Source: a virus
Direction: 5' to 3' (one strand)
DNA length: 64,000 nucleotides
IMG/VR virus record: IMGVR_UViG_3300021138_001972
Span: 23,335-87,334 of that record
Made by a program: the position numbers and the translations under genes. Under the pieces are notes generated by a model, which had not been told where the DNA came from, ran no database searches, and was given only the letters and a program-made list of their open reading frames with translations. Shown in pieces: positions 27,568 to 41,618 of this stretch; position 1 is the first letter of the stretch; each line of letters begins with the position of its first letter.

Positions 27568-29022
27568 TCACGGATGTGTATCTTTGTAAGCAGAAAAATC
27601 AGCTGCGAGCGCATCGTGCTTGGCATTCAGCTCCTGTAGAGCCTTGACCAACAGAGGTATCAGTGCTGTTTCACCAAGACCCAAGAATGGTTCTGCTGTG
27701 CCATCTAACAGCGTAGTACTGTTCTCATACACGATGCTATCAATGTAAGCGGTGTCTTTCAACACTGTCTGTACATCTTGTGCTATAAAACCAACCTTGG
27801 TACCTTGGGTGAAGTTGTGCACCGGATGCGGCTTCCAATCAAAGGTCACAGGATTGAGGCTCATCACCATGTCCAGAGTCGATCCCAGAGGCGTGATGTT
27901 ATCTTTATACTGTTGGTCAGATGTAGCTATAGTTGCACTTGTAGCAAAGATTTGGCTGTTAACCTGCAATCGATAATTGCCGTTGGATGCAGTGTATCCT
28001 ATCAATAGGTTACCAGCATTGCCAGTGGCAGGGAATGCTTGTACCAATCGCATCTGTTCAGTGTAGACTTCTGCACCAACAGTGCCACTGTAAGTACTGA
28101 ACACTAATGCATTGCCGAATCCAATACCAATGTTGCTGCCGCCCGATGCGCTGTTAGCAAATTGTATGCCGCCTGCATTGGTTCCAGCACCATCTACAAC
28201 TATAGTAGCTGTGCTGCCAGATGGCAGTGTTGTTGGTCCAACTAGTAGATTGCCTTGCCCACTGAGCTGCATGATATTAGTGGTTCCGGCGTACCATTTG
28301 AACTGACGTGTGGTAACAGTGCTTGGTATGCTGTACCATAGCGTGCCGCTTTCTATGCCCAGGGCAAAGTCAGTGGCTGCTGGGCCAATAGCTGGATATA
28401 ACAGCAGTTTGGTTCCCGCTGACCGTGTGGTAAACGTTGGAGCAGCTATACCGTTGACGTTCCATGCAATGCTGTTCTGCACAGCATTGGTCAGTGATAT
28501 GTTGCTACCGGCCACTATTACGTTGCTGCCAACGAATAAGTTGCCTGCTATGCCGGCACCGCCTGTGGTCTGTATCGCACCACTCACAGTCGATGTAGCT
28601 GCTGCAGTGTTGAATACTATGACAGCATTGGTTACGGTGCCGCCGTTCCAAGTAGGACCTGTTTCACCGATAGGACCAGTAGGACCTATGTAACCTGTTG
28701 GACCAGTGATACTTGGACCAGTTGGACCTGTGTATCCGATTGGTCCGGGTACCGTGCTGGTAGCACCAGTTGGGCCAGTTGCACCTGTGTTAGCTGCTGT
28801 ACCTGCTGCACCAGTAGCACCTCTGAGGCCAGTAGGACCAGTTGCACCAGTGTTCACTGCCGTACCAGCGATGCCTTGCGGGCCCTGCACGCCTGTGGGG
28901 CCAGTTGCACCAGTGTTTACTGCTGTACCTGGGGTGCCGCTTGGACCCGTAGGCCCTCCTAGCGGGCCGGTTGGGCCAGTAGGTCCTTGTATGTCTACCA
29001 CGGGATAAGAATAAACGCTCAT
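27568..29022 (-). CDS. collagen-like tail fibre with S74 intramolecular chaperone
   Basis: 484 aa from ATG 29022 (the frame is open to 29097 but that would include the promoter). Residues 10-110 are G-P-T/G-x-x collagen repeats; 110-350 a beta-rich shaft; the last 120 residues are a Peptidase_S74 chaperone: [10 protein letters not shown] with the self-cleaving Ser-Asp and Lys, then V-G-F-I-A-Q-D-V and a C-terminal helix [10 protein letters not shown]. Such chaperones trimerise fibres and are then cut off. Likely a receptor-binding fibre or spike. Confidence 0.85.
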   Translation of the reverse strand: MSVYSYPVVDIQGPTGPTGPLGGPTGPSGTPGTAVNTGATGPTGVQGPQGIAGTAVNTGATGPTGLRGATGAAGTAANTGATGPTGATSTVPGPIGYTGPTGPSITGPTGYIGPTGPIGETGPTWNGGTVTNAVIVFNTAAATSTVSGAIQTTGGAGIAGNLFVGSNVIVAGSNISLTNAVQNSIAWNVNGIAAPTFTTRSAGTKLLLYPAIGPAATDFALGIESGTLWYSIPSTVTTRQFKWYAGTTNIMQLSGQGNLLVGPTTLPSGSTATIVVDGAGTNAGGIQFANSASGGSNIGIGFGNALVFSTYSGTVGAEVYTEQMRLVQAFPATGNAGNLLIGYTASNGNYRLQVNSQIFATSATIATSDQQYKDNITPLGSTLDMVMSLNPVTFDWKPHPVHNFTQGTKVGFIAQDVQTVLKDTAYIDSIVYENSTTLLDGTAEPFLGLGETALIPLLVKALQELNAKHDALAADFSAYKDTHP

Positions 29023-29044
29023 GAGCACTCGCAGGATTGATCTT

Positions 29045-29053
29045 GGATATTTA
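29045..29053 (-). promoter_or_regulatory. T4-like late promoter box
   Basis: TAAATATCC on the minus strand, 22 bases before ATG 29022. Divergent partner of the box at 29058. Confidence 0.5.
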
Positions 29054-29057
29054 GCCC

Positions 29058-29066
29058 ATAAATATC
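29058..29066 (+). promoter_or_regulatory. T4-like late promoter box
   Basis: ATAAATATC, TGC, then ATG 29070; leaderless arrangement. Four bases separate it from the divergent box at 29045-29053. Confidence 0.6.
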
Positions 29067-29069
29067 TGC

Positions 29070-29546
29070 ATGGTCTACTATCCTTTACCTCTGACACCGC
29101 CGGGCGTGAACATCCGACAGGACTACAGTCCTACCAATCAATACACCATACCGCAATCTCAGACGGATTGCTGGCCCATGCGCTTGGCGCCAGACTGGCA
29201 GCAGTGTGTGATAGCTGCAAATCAAAGCACATTTTGGAGCCAGCAACAGGGTACCATGCTGCTGTGGCTCAGCATAGACCCCAATGGCATCAACGTGATC
29301 CCGCCAGGATTTGCTGGCAATCGCATCAATCTCAACGGTCTGGGCAACACTGTGTGCTACTATGCTGACACTCTCAGCGCCGATCAGATAAAACCTGCGC
29401 AGGCTGCATGGCCTCTGAACGTGAACCAGCTGGGCACTGGATCAATTCCCGCATACTGGTTGAATATACAGAACATCGACAACACTCAGAACGCCTACTA
29501 TCTGCAGTTCCACTACTACAACCAGTACACCTTCTTCATACAATAA
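29070..29546 (+). CDS. putative virion protein
   Basis: 158 aa, beta-rich, with many Gln, Asn, Tyr, Trp and Pro ([19 protein letters not shown]) and aromatic-rich C-terminus ([10 protein letters not shown]), the style of phage structural proteins. It starts right after a late box and is transcribed away from the S74 fibre gene, so it is probably a late structural or fibre-associated protein. No family recognised. Confidence 0.6.
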   Translation: MVYYPLPLTPPGVNIRQDYSPTNQYTIPQSQTDCWPMRLAPDWQQCVIAANQSTFWSQQQGTMLLWLSIDPNGINVIPPGFAGNRINLNGLGNTVCYYADTLSADQIKPAQAAWPLNVNQLGTGSIPAYWLNIQNIDNTQNAYYLQFHYYNQYTFFIQ

Positions 29547-29549
29547 CGG

Positions 29550-29578
29550 TAGACAGTGTGTCATAATCATGCTATATT
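29550..29578 (+). promoter_or_regulatory. sigma-70-type promoter
   Basis: TAGACA (29550-29555), 17 bases, TATATT (29573-29578). The ATG of the exonuclease gene follows 6 bases later, so the transcript would be leaderless. Confidence 0.55.
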
Positions 29579-29584
29579 TCTAGC

Positions 29585-30403
29585 ATGAGCACACGCAAAT
29601 TCCTCCGAGAAGTCACGGTACTTGACACCGAAACCACTAACTTAATCGCCGATCAAGCTGAGATCGTGGAGCTGGCTGCTGCTCGCTTCAACGATCGAGA
29701 CGGTTGGGTGATCAGAGATAGGTTGTTCAACGCCCGCAATGGCATACCACCAGCTGCCAGCGCCAAGAACAACATTGGCCCAAGGATGATCCGAGATCAG
29801 CCCTATTGGGATCAATGTGTCAGTGAAATCAAACACATGCTGAACTGGGATAGTGCTAGATACTTCGTAGCACACAACTGCAGTTATGATCAATCTGTGC
29901 TGGCTGTGGCCTGGGATCGCTGTGGTAGCGCAGCAGACGTTGCTAGCTCGCGCAACCAGTCAGAATGGATCTGTACCTGGCGGCTAAGCAAGCACATACT
30001 AGCGCATGATTTTGGAGATATCGAGTATGGACTCAATTACCTCAGATATCTGCTTGATCTACCTGTACCTGATGATCACGTTAGCCATAGGGCGGGTGCT
30101 GACACTCTAATCTGTGCGCTGCTGTTGGAACGGCTGATTGGCATCGCTGTGGAGAAAGACCTGATCAGCCTTGGCACAGATGTGGGCGCACAGCTGCATG
30201 CACTGTGCTGGAGCACAATTCCCATCGTGTCATGGCCTTTTGGCAAGTATCGAGGCGTGGCACTCTCAGAGATACCGGATGACTATTGGGTCTGGGCACT
30301 CAAGAATCTGCCAGCACTGAATGACACAGACGCAGGCTACGACCGCGATCTAGCAGAAAATATTAGGCTGCTACTGGAAGCACGGCTGGCCGACGCAGTC
30401 TGA
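29585..30403 (+). CDS. DnaQ-like 3'-5' exonuclease (ExoX type)
   Basis: 272 aa. DEDD-family exonuclease that removes nucleotides from DNA 3' ends. Exo I: D14-T-E16; Exo II: H-N-C-S-Y-D; Exo III: H-R-A-G-A-D with the HxxxxD of the DEDDh subtype. The C-terminal part has F-G-K-Y-R-G-V-x2-S-E-I-P-D-D-Y, the small extra domain seen at the end of many ExoX proteins. No Shine-Dalgarno; leaderless promoter directly upstream. Its 3' end overlaps the convergent GNAT gene by 41 bases. Confidence 0.88.
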   Translation: MSTRKFLREVTVLDTETTNLIADQAEIVELAAARFNDRDGWVIRDRLFNARNGIPPAASAKNNIGPRMIRDQPYWDQCVSEIKHMLNWDSARYFVAHNCSYDQSVLAVAWDRCGSAADVASSRNQSEWICTWRLSKHILAHDFGDIEYGLNYLRYLLDLPVPDDHVSHRAGADTLICALLLERLIGIAVEKDLISLGTDVGAQLHALCWSTIPIVSWPFGKYRGVALSEIPDDYWVWALKNLPALNDTDAGYDRDLAENIRLLLEARLADAV

Positions 30404-30893
30404 TCAGCTTCGCAGCCTTGAGCAGCTTGCGCATGTGCACACGCTTGCCCCAATCATAGCTTTCGCGATGAGTCTCGCGGAAGCCCCACTGCCTATAAAT
30501 CTTGAGGTTGCGCGACATCTTGCTGTTGGTGTATAACCTAACTTCGTCATAGCCCAGCTCACGTGCCTTGCTCTCAGCAAAAGCCAGTGCTTGCTGTCCC
30601 AGTCCCTGACCTTGATGATCAGGATTCACACACAGCGCTTGTATCATCAGGTGATCATCGGCAGGAGTTAGCACTACCATGGCATTCACACCTGCTGTGC
30701 TGTCCAGCAACCAGAGGTTCTTGGCTGCTATGTGGTGATCAAAGTTTTCAAGGAAAGTAGGCGGTGTGCGTCCTAGCAGCGGTATGTAGGCTGCGTAGGC
30801 ATGGTACACGATGTGCCAAACATGGTGCATGTCAACGAAGGTGGCACGTCGGAATGGAGCTGGCTCTGTGCCAGACTGAGGTAGGTTGTACAC
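30363..30893 (-). CDS. GNAT N-acetyltransferase
   Basis: 176 aa from a GTG at 30893 with GGAGG nine bases upstream. Acyl-CoA binding motif A is clear: I-Q-A-L-C-V-N-P-D-H-Q-G-Q-G-L-G-Q-Q-A-L, followed by L-Y-T-N and Y-R-Q-W-G-F near the end (motif B). It acetylates an amine of unknown identity (small molecule or protein). The basic tail (K-L-I-R-L-R-R-P) overlaps the exonuclease gene. Confidence 0.82.
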   Translation of the reverse strand: MYNLPQSGTEPAPFRRATFVDMHHVWHIVYHAYAAYIPLLGRTPPTFLENFDHHIAAKNLWLLDSTAGVNAMVVLTPADDHLMIQALCVNPDHQGQGLGQQALAFAESKARELGYDEVRLYTNSKMSRNLKIYRQWGFRETHRESYDWGKRVHMRKLLKAAKLIRLRRPAVLPVAA

Positions 30894-31009
30894 TGCATGT
30901 AACCTCCTGCTCCTGGATCACTTGTATACCCAGGTCCTAAAGTGAATCTATTTAGTGATCTCGGTGTATCACTGGCAATATAATTGCGATTATCGGAGAT
31001 AACATTCAC

Positions 31010-31708
31010 ATGGACGACAAGGTCAAGATAGCAGTACTTTTCAGAGGACCTGTGCGTCCAACAGTGCAGAGCACCGTGGCTCGCTGTAGTGAATTCATGG
31101 CCCAGATGTCTAACATACAAAATGCCACAGTAACTACCTATCTAGCCACATGGCGAGGATGGAAGAACAACACCGCAGCCGAGCTGCTGGCCACAGATAT
31201 GTTCGACAATGTTATCATGCAGACTGAGCCAACAGATGCACAGATTGAACGTGCAACCAAGATCAAGAACCTTCCTAACGGTGCTGAGATACGTCCTGTT
31301 TTCAACATGTACTATCAGAGCAAGACTGCGTTGGACATGATAGCACAAGCAGACGATTACCATTACATCGTGCACACTCGCACTGATATTGCCATGCAAC
31401 TTGGGCAGTTCCTGCCACAATGGTTCGATAATAATGCTTATACTGCCCCGCACGTACCAGGTGTGTTAGCACCGCACGCACCTCATGTGCCAGCAGAAGA
31501 ACAATGGATGTGCGATCAGTTCGGAGTTGCTACAACACCGATGATGCATGCCGCGTGGAATTACGGCAGCATCGCAGAGCTTGGACAGAGGATAGAAGCA
31601 GCAGATAAACCAGAAGCAGTGCTGCAAAACATGATCACCGAGCGTAACATACCAACAAAAGCGCCACAGTATCTGGTTTGGCAGCTTGACCCGCAGCGCA
31701 ATAGCTGA
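31010..31708 (+). CDS. WavE-like / glycan-synthesis-type protein
   Basis: 232 aa. N-terminal V-K-I-A-V-L-F-R-G-P-V-R, then Y-L-A-T-W, Y-Y-Q-S-K-T-A-L-D and H-Y-I-V-H-T-R-T-D, the R-x-D pattern found in WavE-type lipopolysaccharide-synthesis proteins and related glycosyltransferases. Preceded by GGAG and a TATAAT at about 30979. Sugar-transfer activity is inferred from these motifs; it could also be a capsular-type transferase. It lies beside the ferredoxin remnant. Confidence 0.5.
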   Translation: MDDKVKIAVLFRGPVRPTVQSTVARCSEFMAQMSNIQNATVTTYLATWRGWKNNTAAELLATDMFDNVIMQTEPTDAQIERATKIKNLPNGAEIRPVFNMYYQSKTALDMIAQADDYHYIVHTRTDIAMQLGQFLPQWFDNNAYTAPHVPGVLAPHAPHVPAEEQWMCDQFGVATTPMMHAAWNYGSIAELGQRIEAADKPEAVLQNMITERNIPTKAPQYLVWQLDPQRNS

Positions 31709-31821
31709 TATAATTAGATACATAACGGATGGGGACAGTGCTTGCGAGATCCCGTCAGCATCCGAGACAGCAAGAGCCACAGGCCTTTGGATAAAGGTAT
31801 CAAGGAGGAAAAGTGCGGACA

Positions 31822-32172
31822 ATGACATACGTAGTTACAGATAATTGCATCAAGTGCAAATACATGGATTGTGTCTCTGTCTGCCCTTAGCTAGTAGATT
31901 GTTTCTACGAGGGCGACAACATGCTGGTGATCAATCCCAGCGAGTGCATAGATTGCGGTGTTTGCGAACCAGAATGCCCTGCTGATGCCATATTTCCTGA
32001 CACCAACAAGAAGCAGGATCTCACGTCATGGTTGAAGTTAAATGATGACTACAGCAAGGCTTGGCCGCGAGTTACCAGGGCACGCCCACACGATCCGCTA
32101 GCCAAGGAATATGACGGCGAACCAGACAAGTTTTGGAAATACTTTTCCAAGGCCCCTGGACAGGGTGGTTGA
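31822..32172 (+). pseudogene. fdxA: FdxA-type 7Fe ferredoxin interrupted by an in-frame amber codon
   Basis: The frame from ATG 31822 reads [22 protein letters not shown], then TAG (31888-31890), CTA, and goes on in the same frame with V-D-C-F-Y-E-G ... [12 protein letters not shown] and the usual long C-terminus to 32172. In FdxA the CP and VDCF motifs are directly joined, so six bases (TAG CTA) look inserted. All cluster cysteines are kept. No amber-suppressor tRNA is seen in the window and TAG ends other genes. An ATG at 31921 could start a C-terminal 4Fe fragment. Ferredoxin would reduce the many radical SAM enzymes; this copy is recently broken, read through, or mis-assembled. Confidence 0.8.
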
Positions 32173-32176
32173 TACC

Positions 32177-37585
<5,409 letters not shown>

Positions 37586-37621
37586 TTAGGCTGTCAACCT
37601 TAAACCAACATCCGAGATGTG

Positions 37622-38002
37622 TCAGGTATTCAATACTGTCCAGGCCATCGCAGCATACCACAGCGTGTGAGCTATTTGATCCATGCCCTGTAAGTGCCAG
37701 AATGCCCTGTCCTTGAGAGTCCATTCCATGCCAAAACGTATGCGGCTTTTGATATGATCTATGGCATAATGGCACGCAAATTCTGCCAGTGCCAACAGTG
37801 CAGCTAGCTCTAACCCAGCAAATAGCACAGTGACCACAAAGCCTAGACCCGCATGATCGCAGCTGTGTATGAAGTTCTTGTAGCTGAACACGGGCAGCTT
37901 AGCAGTATCTCCGCCTGGTATGCGGCCCTGCAGCATGAGATCAGCGATGCTGTGTTTGATCAATAGCAGCGTTAGGTAAAGCAGTGCTGTGTTAGTGGTC
38001 AT
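37622..38002 (-). CDS. DUF3307 membrane protein
   Basis: 126 aa from ATG 38002. Hydrophobic segments alternate with conserved polar motifs: I-K-H-S-I-A-D-L-M-L-Q, H-S-C-D-H-A-G-L-G, F-A-C-H-Y-A-I-D-H-I-K-S, and L-Q-G-M-D-Q-I-A-H near the end, as in DUF3307 proteins (several His/Asp in or near the membrane, function unknown). The start overlaps the upstream gene by 11 bases. Confidence 0.75.
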   Translation of the reverse strand: MTTNTALLYLTLLLIKHSIADLMLQGRIPGGDTAKLPVFSYKNFIHSCDHAGLGFVVTVLFAGLELAALLALAEFACHYAIDHIKSRIRFGMEWTLKDRAFWHLQGMDQIAHTLWYAAMAWTVLNT

Positions 38003-38231
38003 GTGAGTCAGTGGCCAGTGCCACAGCCATCTTGTAACTATCATAAGCCAGCTTGACGTTGGGGTCTGATTCGCGCAGCTGTTTCTCCAGCTTGGCATCA
38101 GCCAAGTGTGCTCGAAGGTCTTCTAACATCTGCGTGAGCATGTAGCCAGCACTTACTGAGATGTCTACACCACCGTAGCTGTCCATCTTTTGGATTTGTA
38201 TCCAACCATCACCACTCACGTTCTTGATCAT
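37992..38231 (-). CDS. small hypothetical protein, 79 aa
   Basis: ATG at 38231 (GGGAGACGAATC upstream). N-terminal strands (D-G-W-I-Q-I-Q-K), then a Leu/Glu/Lys helix (Q-M-L-E-D-L-R-A-H-L-A-D-A-K) and an end rich in His/Asp. Overlaps DUF3307 by 11 bases, so the two are co-translated. No family recognised. Confidence 0.65.
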   Translation of the reverse strand: MIKNVSGDGWIQIQKMDSYGGVDISVSAGYMLTQMLEDLRAHLADAKLEKQLRESDPNVKLAYDSYKMAVALATDSHDH

Positions 38232-38351
38232 GATTCGTCTCCCACAGCTGATTATGCCACAACAGCGGTATTATCGCAACTAGCTTATCATTATTTGCAC
38301 ATGCACAGATCTCATCTTAAATATAAACTAGGGTAAACAGCAGGAAACACT

Positions 38352-39590
38352 ATGAAAAGCATGGCATGCGATAAGATGTGGACTATGATGAACGTTAAAT
38401 CTAACAAACGTCAGATAACCACATGCTGCCTCAGATATTCAGATGCGATACCATTGGAAACGCTGCAGGATCTTGGACCCAAAATTTTCACTGACGCATT
38501 ACCTACTGTGCGACAGGACAGAGACCAGTTCATAGATGATAATATCATACCAGATGCCTGCAAAGTGTGCAAGGACACGTGGCCCAATTCGCTGTGGCAC
38601 AGCTGGAACGAATGGAAAGAACGAGATTGGACTGACAACGAGCTAGAACATCTGAGATCAGCAGAAATGTTGAATCTCATCGAGATAAGTCTTTCCAACG
38701 TTTGCAACCAAACCTGCATGTACTGTGGTCCGGAAAACAGCAGCGATTGGGCCAAGATACTGGGTATCCAACAAGAAGATACGTCTGACTGGGAGCTTAC
38801 CATGCTGCAATCTCTGTATGCGTTCATAGAGCAGACTGTGAATCTGCGGCCAGGTAGGATGACCTACAATTTCCTAGGTGGCGAACCTCTGCTTAACCTC
38901 AACATGTATGATGTCATAGACGGCATAATATCAAGCCATGCCAATGATCATTATCCAAACCGCAAGAAGGAGATAATGATCACGTCCAATCTCAACGTCA
39001 AACCCATATTGATTGACAGGTTGCTGGCCGTGATAGACGCTAATGAAGGCTGGCGCTGGATGATCAAGGGCAGCATAGACGCTGTTGGTACCACTGGCGA
39101 AACTGTGCGAGACGGGCTTAGCGTGGATCTCTTCCAAGAAAACCTAGAGAAGCTGCTGAAAAATCCAAAGGTCAGCATCGAGATCCTACCCAGTGTCAGC
39201 GTGCTTAGCTTGCCAGAGTTCTCAGATTTGATCAAGTGGGTCAAGGACATTATGAAGCGCAATAATCTCATGGACCAGTATGGTACCAGATGGCGCATGG
39301 GCATCAACGTGGTGCACTATCCCGAGGCCCTGCATCCGGGCAATCTCTCAGAAGATTTCCGTGACTGCATAACTCGATGTTTGGAGGAAGCTGCTGAAAT
39401 TCCTGACACTGGCAACAGGAATTCGTTCCTGCTGCACATCAACAACATGGGTGGGATCATAGGCACCAAGCGTTCTGAATCAGACCGCGCAGAGATGCGA
39501 CGTTGGTTCAAGCAGCAGGGACAGATCAAGAGCAAGGACTATTGGTCCCTGTTTCCCCTGCTAAATCAGCTCTGCGGTCCTGCTGATTGA
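38352..39590 (+). CDS. twitch-type radical SAM protein
   Basis: 412 aa. N-terminal auxiliary cysteines C6, C25-C26 and C70-x2-C73; core C118-x3-C122-x2-C125 (C-N-Q-T-C-M-Y-C), N-F-L-G-G-E-P-L for SAM binding. Same architecture as the island genes but placed 20 kb away and on the plus strand, with an AT-rich TAAATATAAAC motif and AGGAAA before the ATG. A pair with the gene at 40196; substrates unknown. Confidence 0.82.
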   Translation: MKSMACDKMWTMMNVKSNKRQITTCCLRYSDAIPLETLQDLGPKIFTDALPTVRQDRDQFIDDNIIPDACKVCKDTWPNSLWHSWNEWKERDWTDNELEHLRSAEMLNLIEISLSNVCNQTCMYCGPENSSDWAKILGIQQEDTSDWELTMLQSLYAFIEQTVNLRPGRMTYNFLGGEPLLNLNMYDVIDGIISSHANDHYPNRKKEIMITSNLNVKPILIDRLLAVIDANEGWRWMIKGSIDAVGTTGETVRDGLSVDLFQENLEKLLKNPKVSIEILPSVSVLSLPEFSDLIKWVKDIMKRNNLMDQYGTRWRMGINVVHYPEALHPGNLSEDFRDCITRCLEEAAEIPDTGNRNSFLLHINNMGGIIGTKRSESDRAEMRRWFKQQGQIKSKDYWSLFPLLNQLCGPAD

Positions 39591-39595
39591 CGTGT

Positions 39596-40144
39596 TTAGA
39601 TAAACCAACCCCAGATAGCGTCGCTGAGCAGCAGAGCTCCGATCAGACCGCAGGCAATGCTGGCCCACAGCATTTCCATGCTCACTGCAAGTATCGCAGT
39701 TGAGCTGAGCACTATGGCAATCTGTAGCGCAGCACTGCTGAAGCTGAAGTAAGGTCCGTGTGCCTTGGCAGCATCGCGCTCTTCTTCTAGCACTTTGGCC
39801 TTGGCCAGCAGTTCGCGCTTGCCCTCACCAGTCTTGGGATCGCTCTCATAGCTAGATATCTTAGCCCTGATCTCAGCAGCCTTGGCATCGTCCTTGCGTG
39901 CCAGCGCGTCATCTAGGGCATATTCAGCTAGATTCTGTTTGATGCTCTTGGCCTGATAGAAGTTGTAGACATCGTTGATCTTCAGCGTGTTGGTCAGCAC
40001 CCGGCTGCTGACACCGTTGGCGATCAGAGTTCCAATAGCCAATAGTGCCGCCAGTATGCTGATGGTTATGGCCCCACGGCCCTTCATCACTGCTTCGCCT
40101 TCGCTGCGACTTAATACCTTACCAGTCTTGTCCTTTAGTGCCAT
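39596..40144 (-). CDS. DUF4337-like membrane protein
   Basis: 182 aa from ATG 40144 (GGAG seven bases upstream). One membrane segment near residues 27-45, a charged helical middle (Y-N-F-Y-Q-A-K-S-I-K-Q-N, then K/E/A helices) and two C-terminal membrane segments with P-Y-F-S-F-S-S-A-A-L-Q-I-A-I-V-L, the DUF4337 pattern. Inner-membrane protein of unknown role; sits between two radical SAM genes. Confidence 0.7.
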   Translation of the reverse strand: MALKDKTGKVLSRSEGEAVMKGRGAITISILAALLAIGTLIANGVSSRVLTNTLKINDVYNFYQAKSIKQNLAEYALDDALARKDDAKAAEIRAKISSYESDPKTGEGKRELLAKAKVLEEERDAAKAHGPYFSFSSAALQIAIVLSSTAILAVSMEMLWASIACGLIGALLLSDAIWGWFI

Positions 40145-40195
40145 GTGAGATCTCCATAAATGCACACATGCTAATTTATCTGATCAGGGACAAAT

Positions 40196-41380
40196 TTACT
40201 CTTGCACCATAGCTGCTATAGCTGCTGTCTTTGGATAGATCGCGCGCCAATCTCCTCCGCCCCAGCGGGCCTGGCTGTCATCTAAGAACCCAGTCAACAA
40301 TCTGGTTTGTTTGATGCTAGGCTGATCTGATGGTAGCGCAAGCCATGTGGATATCTGCTCACTGATCACGTTAGCATGCGAGAGGTCTGACGTTGCAAAC
40401 GCAGACAACAGAGATTGAAAGTGCTGTAGCTCATCTCGGAACGATCCAAACCATTCTGCAGGATCCAACGCTGGAGGATCAACTACCGGATTGATCTCGT
40501 CCCAGATCGGAGCATTACAGAGGCTGGATCTGCTATCAAAAACAAACTGTGCCAGTGCAGGCATGGATTCTAACGTCAGTGGTGTTAGTGTTAATGCTGG
40601 ACGCATGATCACGGGTTTTGATCCCAGTCGTAACCAATTGTCTCGCCACCGTTCCCAGTTACAGTTCTGCCTCTGCCAATCATTTTGATTACCTACACCA
40701 TCGACACTGACACGGAAATATATGGTATTACCCTGGTCTACCAACTTATCTAACAGCGATTCTATGCGTGAGAGATAGCGATCTGGCGTGTTGAGATTGG
40801 TGTTGAACACTATTTCAACATCGTGCCATGATATCTTCTCCAGGATATCATAGGTATCCTGTATCAAGAAAGGTTCGCCTCCGGTTAGATTTATGCGGTG
40901 TATCTTCTGCTGGTTTGCTAACAACCAATTGTAGAATTGTGCATGCAGATCCTTGAATACAGCACGTTGTTTGCTCGCAGCTGCAGGCTCTTTGTTGTAC
41001 TGGGTATCATCATGTCTGAGAGCCCATATGCTGCTGCTGCGAGGCCCACAGTATCTGCAGGCCATGTCGCAGGTATTACCAAGGTTTATCTCTACGACTA
41101 TGTCGTCGTAGCTATCTAGAGACTGAGGTATGAGAGTCGGACGCGCTGTTCCCTGCCTAGGGCTCCATTGGCTGTTGGCTTCGAGATCCCAGCAGTGCCT
41201 GCAATCCGCAGGTTTACGCCCCTGTAATTGGTCCTGCCTTCGTGATTTAATAGCAGGACCATTGAACCAGTCCTCACCTGCTACCATTGGTTTCCACGGA
41301 GTCTTGCAGCATACTCGCTGTTCCATGTTAGCTAGATCAAAAAGGAAATAATTCCAGCTGCGTGCACAGTAAGTGTCCAT
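40196..41380 (-). CDS. twitch-type radical SAM protein
   Basis: 394 aa. Auxiliary cysteines C24-C25 (with the P-W motif nearby) and C60-x2-C63; core C104-x3-C108-x2-C111 (C-D-M-A-C-R-Y-C); L-T-G-G-E-P for SAM. The Asn usually after the first core Cys is Asp. A late box (41398-41407) lies 17 bases before the ATG, so unlike the big island this copy is probably a late gene. Confidence 0.82.
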   Translation of the reverse strand: MDTYCARSWNYFLFDLANMEQRVCCKTPWKPMVAGEDWFNGPAIKSRRQDQLQGRKPADCRHCWDLEANSQWSPRQGTARPTLIPQSLDSYDDIVVEINLGNTCDMACRYCGPRSSSIWALRHDDTQYNKEPAAASKQRAVFKDLHAQFYNWLLANQQKIHRINLTGGEPFLIQDTYDILEKISWHDVEIVFNTNLNTPDRYLSRIESLLDKLVDQGNTIYFRVSVDGVGNQNDWQRQNCNWERWRDNWLRLGSKPVIMRPALTLTPLTLESMPALAQFVFDSRSSLCNAPIWDEINPVVDPPALDPAEWFGSFRDELQHFQSLLSAFATSDLSHANVISEQISTWLALPSDQPSIKQTRLLTGFLDDSQARWGGGDWRAIYPKTAAIAAMVQE

Positions 41381-41397
41381 GTATGCCCTTTATACCA

Positions 41398-41407
41398 GAT
41401 ATTTATT
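41398..41407 (-). promoter_or_regulatory. T4-like late promoter box
   Basis: AATAAATATC on the minus strand; ATG 41380 follows after 17 bases. Confidence 0.6.
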
Positions 41408-41439
41408 GGTTAGTAGCACACATGGACCTGCGAGTTATC

Positions 41440-41553
41440 TCACTTCTTGCTGCTTTTGGCTGGCTGTGCTGAGACAGCTGTGCGCGGTGGATTGGCCACG
41501 CTTTCCTTGAGTTTGGGCTTCTTGGGCTTCTTCTTGCTCATGGGATCTGCCAT
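41440..41553 (-). CDS. 37-aa lysine-rich peptide
   Basis: ATG at 41553 with AAGGAGA upstream, stop TGA at 41440-41442. Composition M-S-K-K-K-P-K-K-P-K-L-K-E and ending K-S-S-K-K: strongly basic, Pro- and Lys-rich, like the 52-aa ORF at 18536. Possibly a DNA-condensing internal peptide. No family; coding supported by a good ribosome site. Confidence 0.5.
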   Translation of the reverse strand: MADPMSKKKPKKPKLKESVANPPRTAVSAQPAKSSKK

Positions 41554-41618
41554 GTGATTCTCCTTGTTTGGCTATCGCATTCAGCGACAGTTAATGTTAA
41601 GGATTTGACAGTATGAGA

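Noticed and set aside
31888-31890. Amber codon in the ferredoxin as evidence for a TAG-recoded phage
   Set aside because: Several genes here end in TAG (for example 20791, 48578), long genes contain no in-frame TAG, and no CUA-anticodon tRNA is visible.
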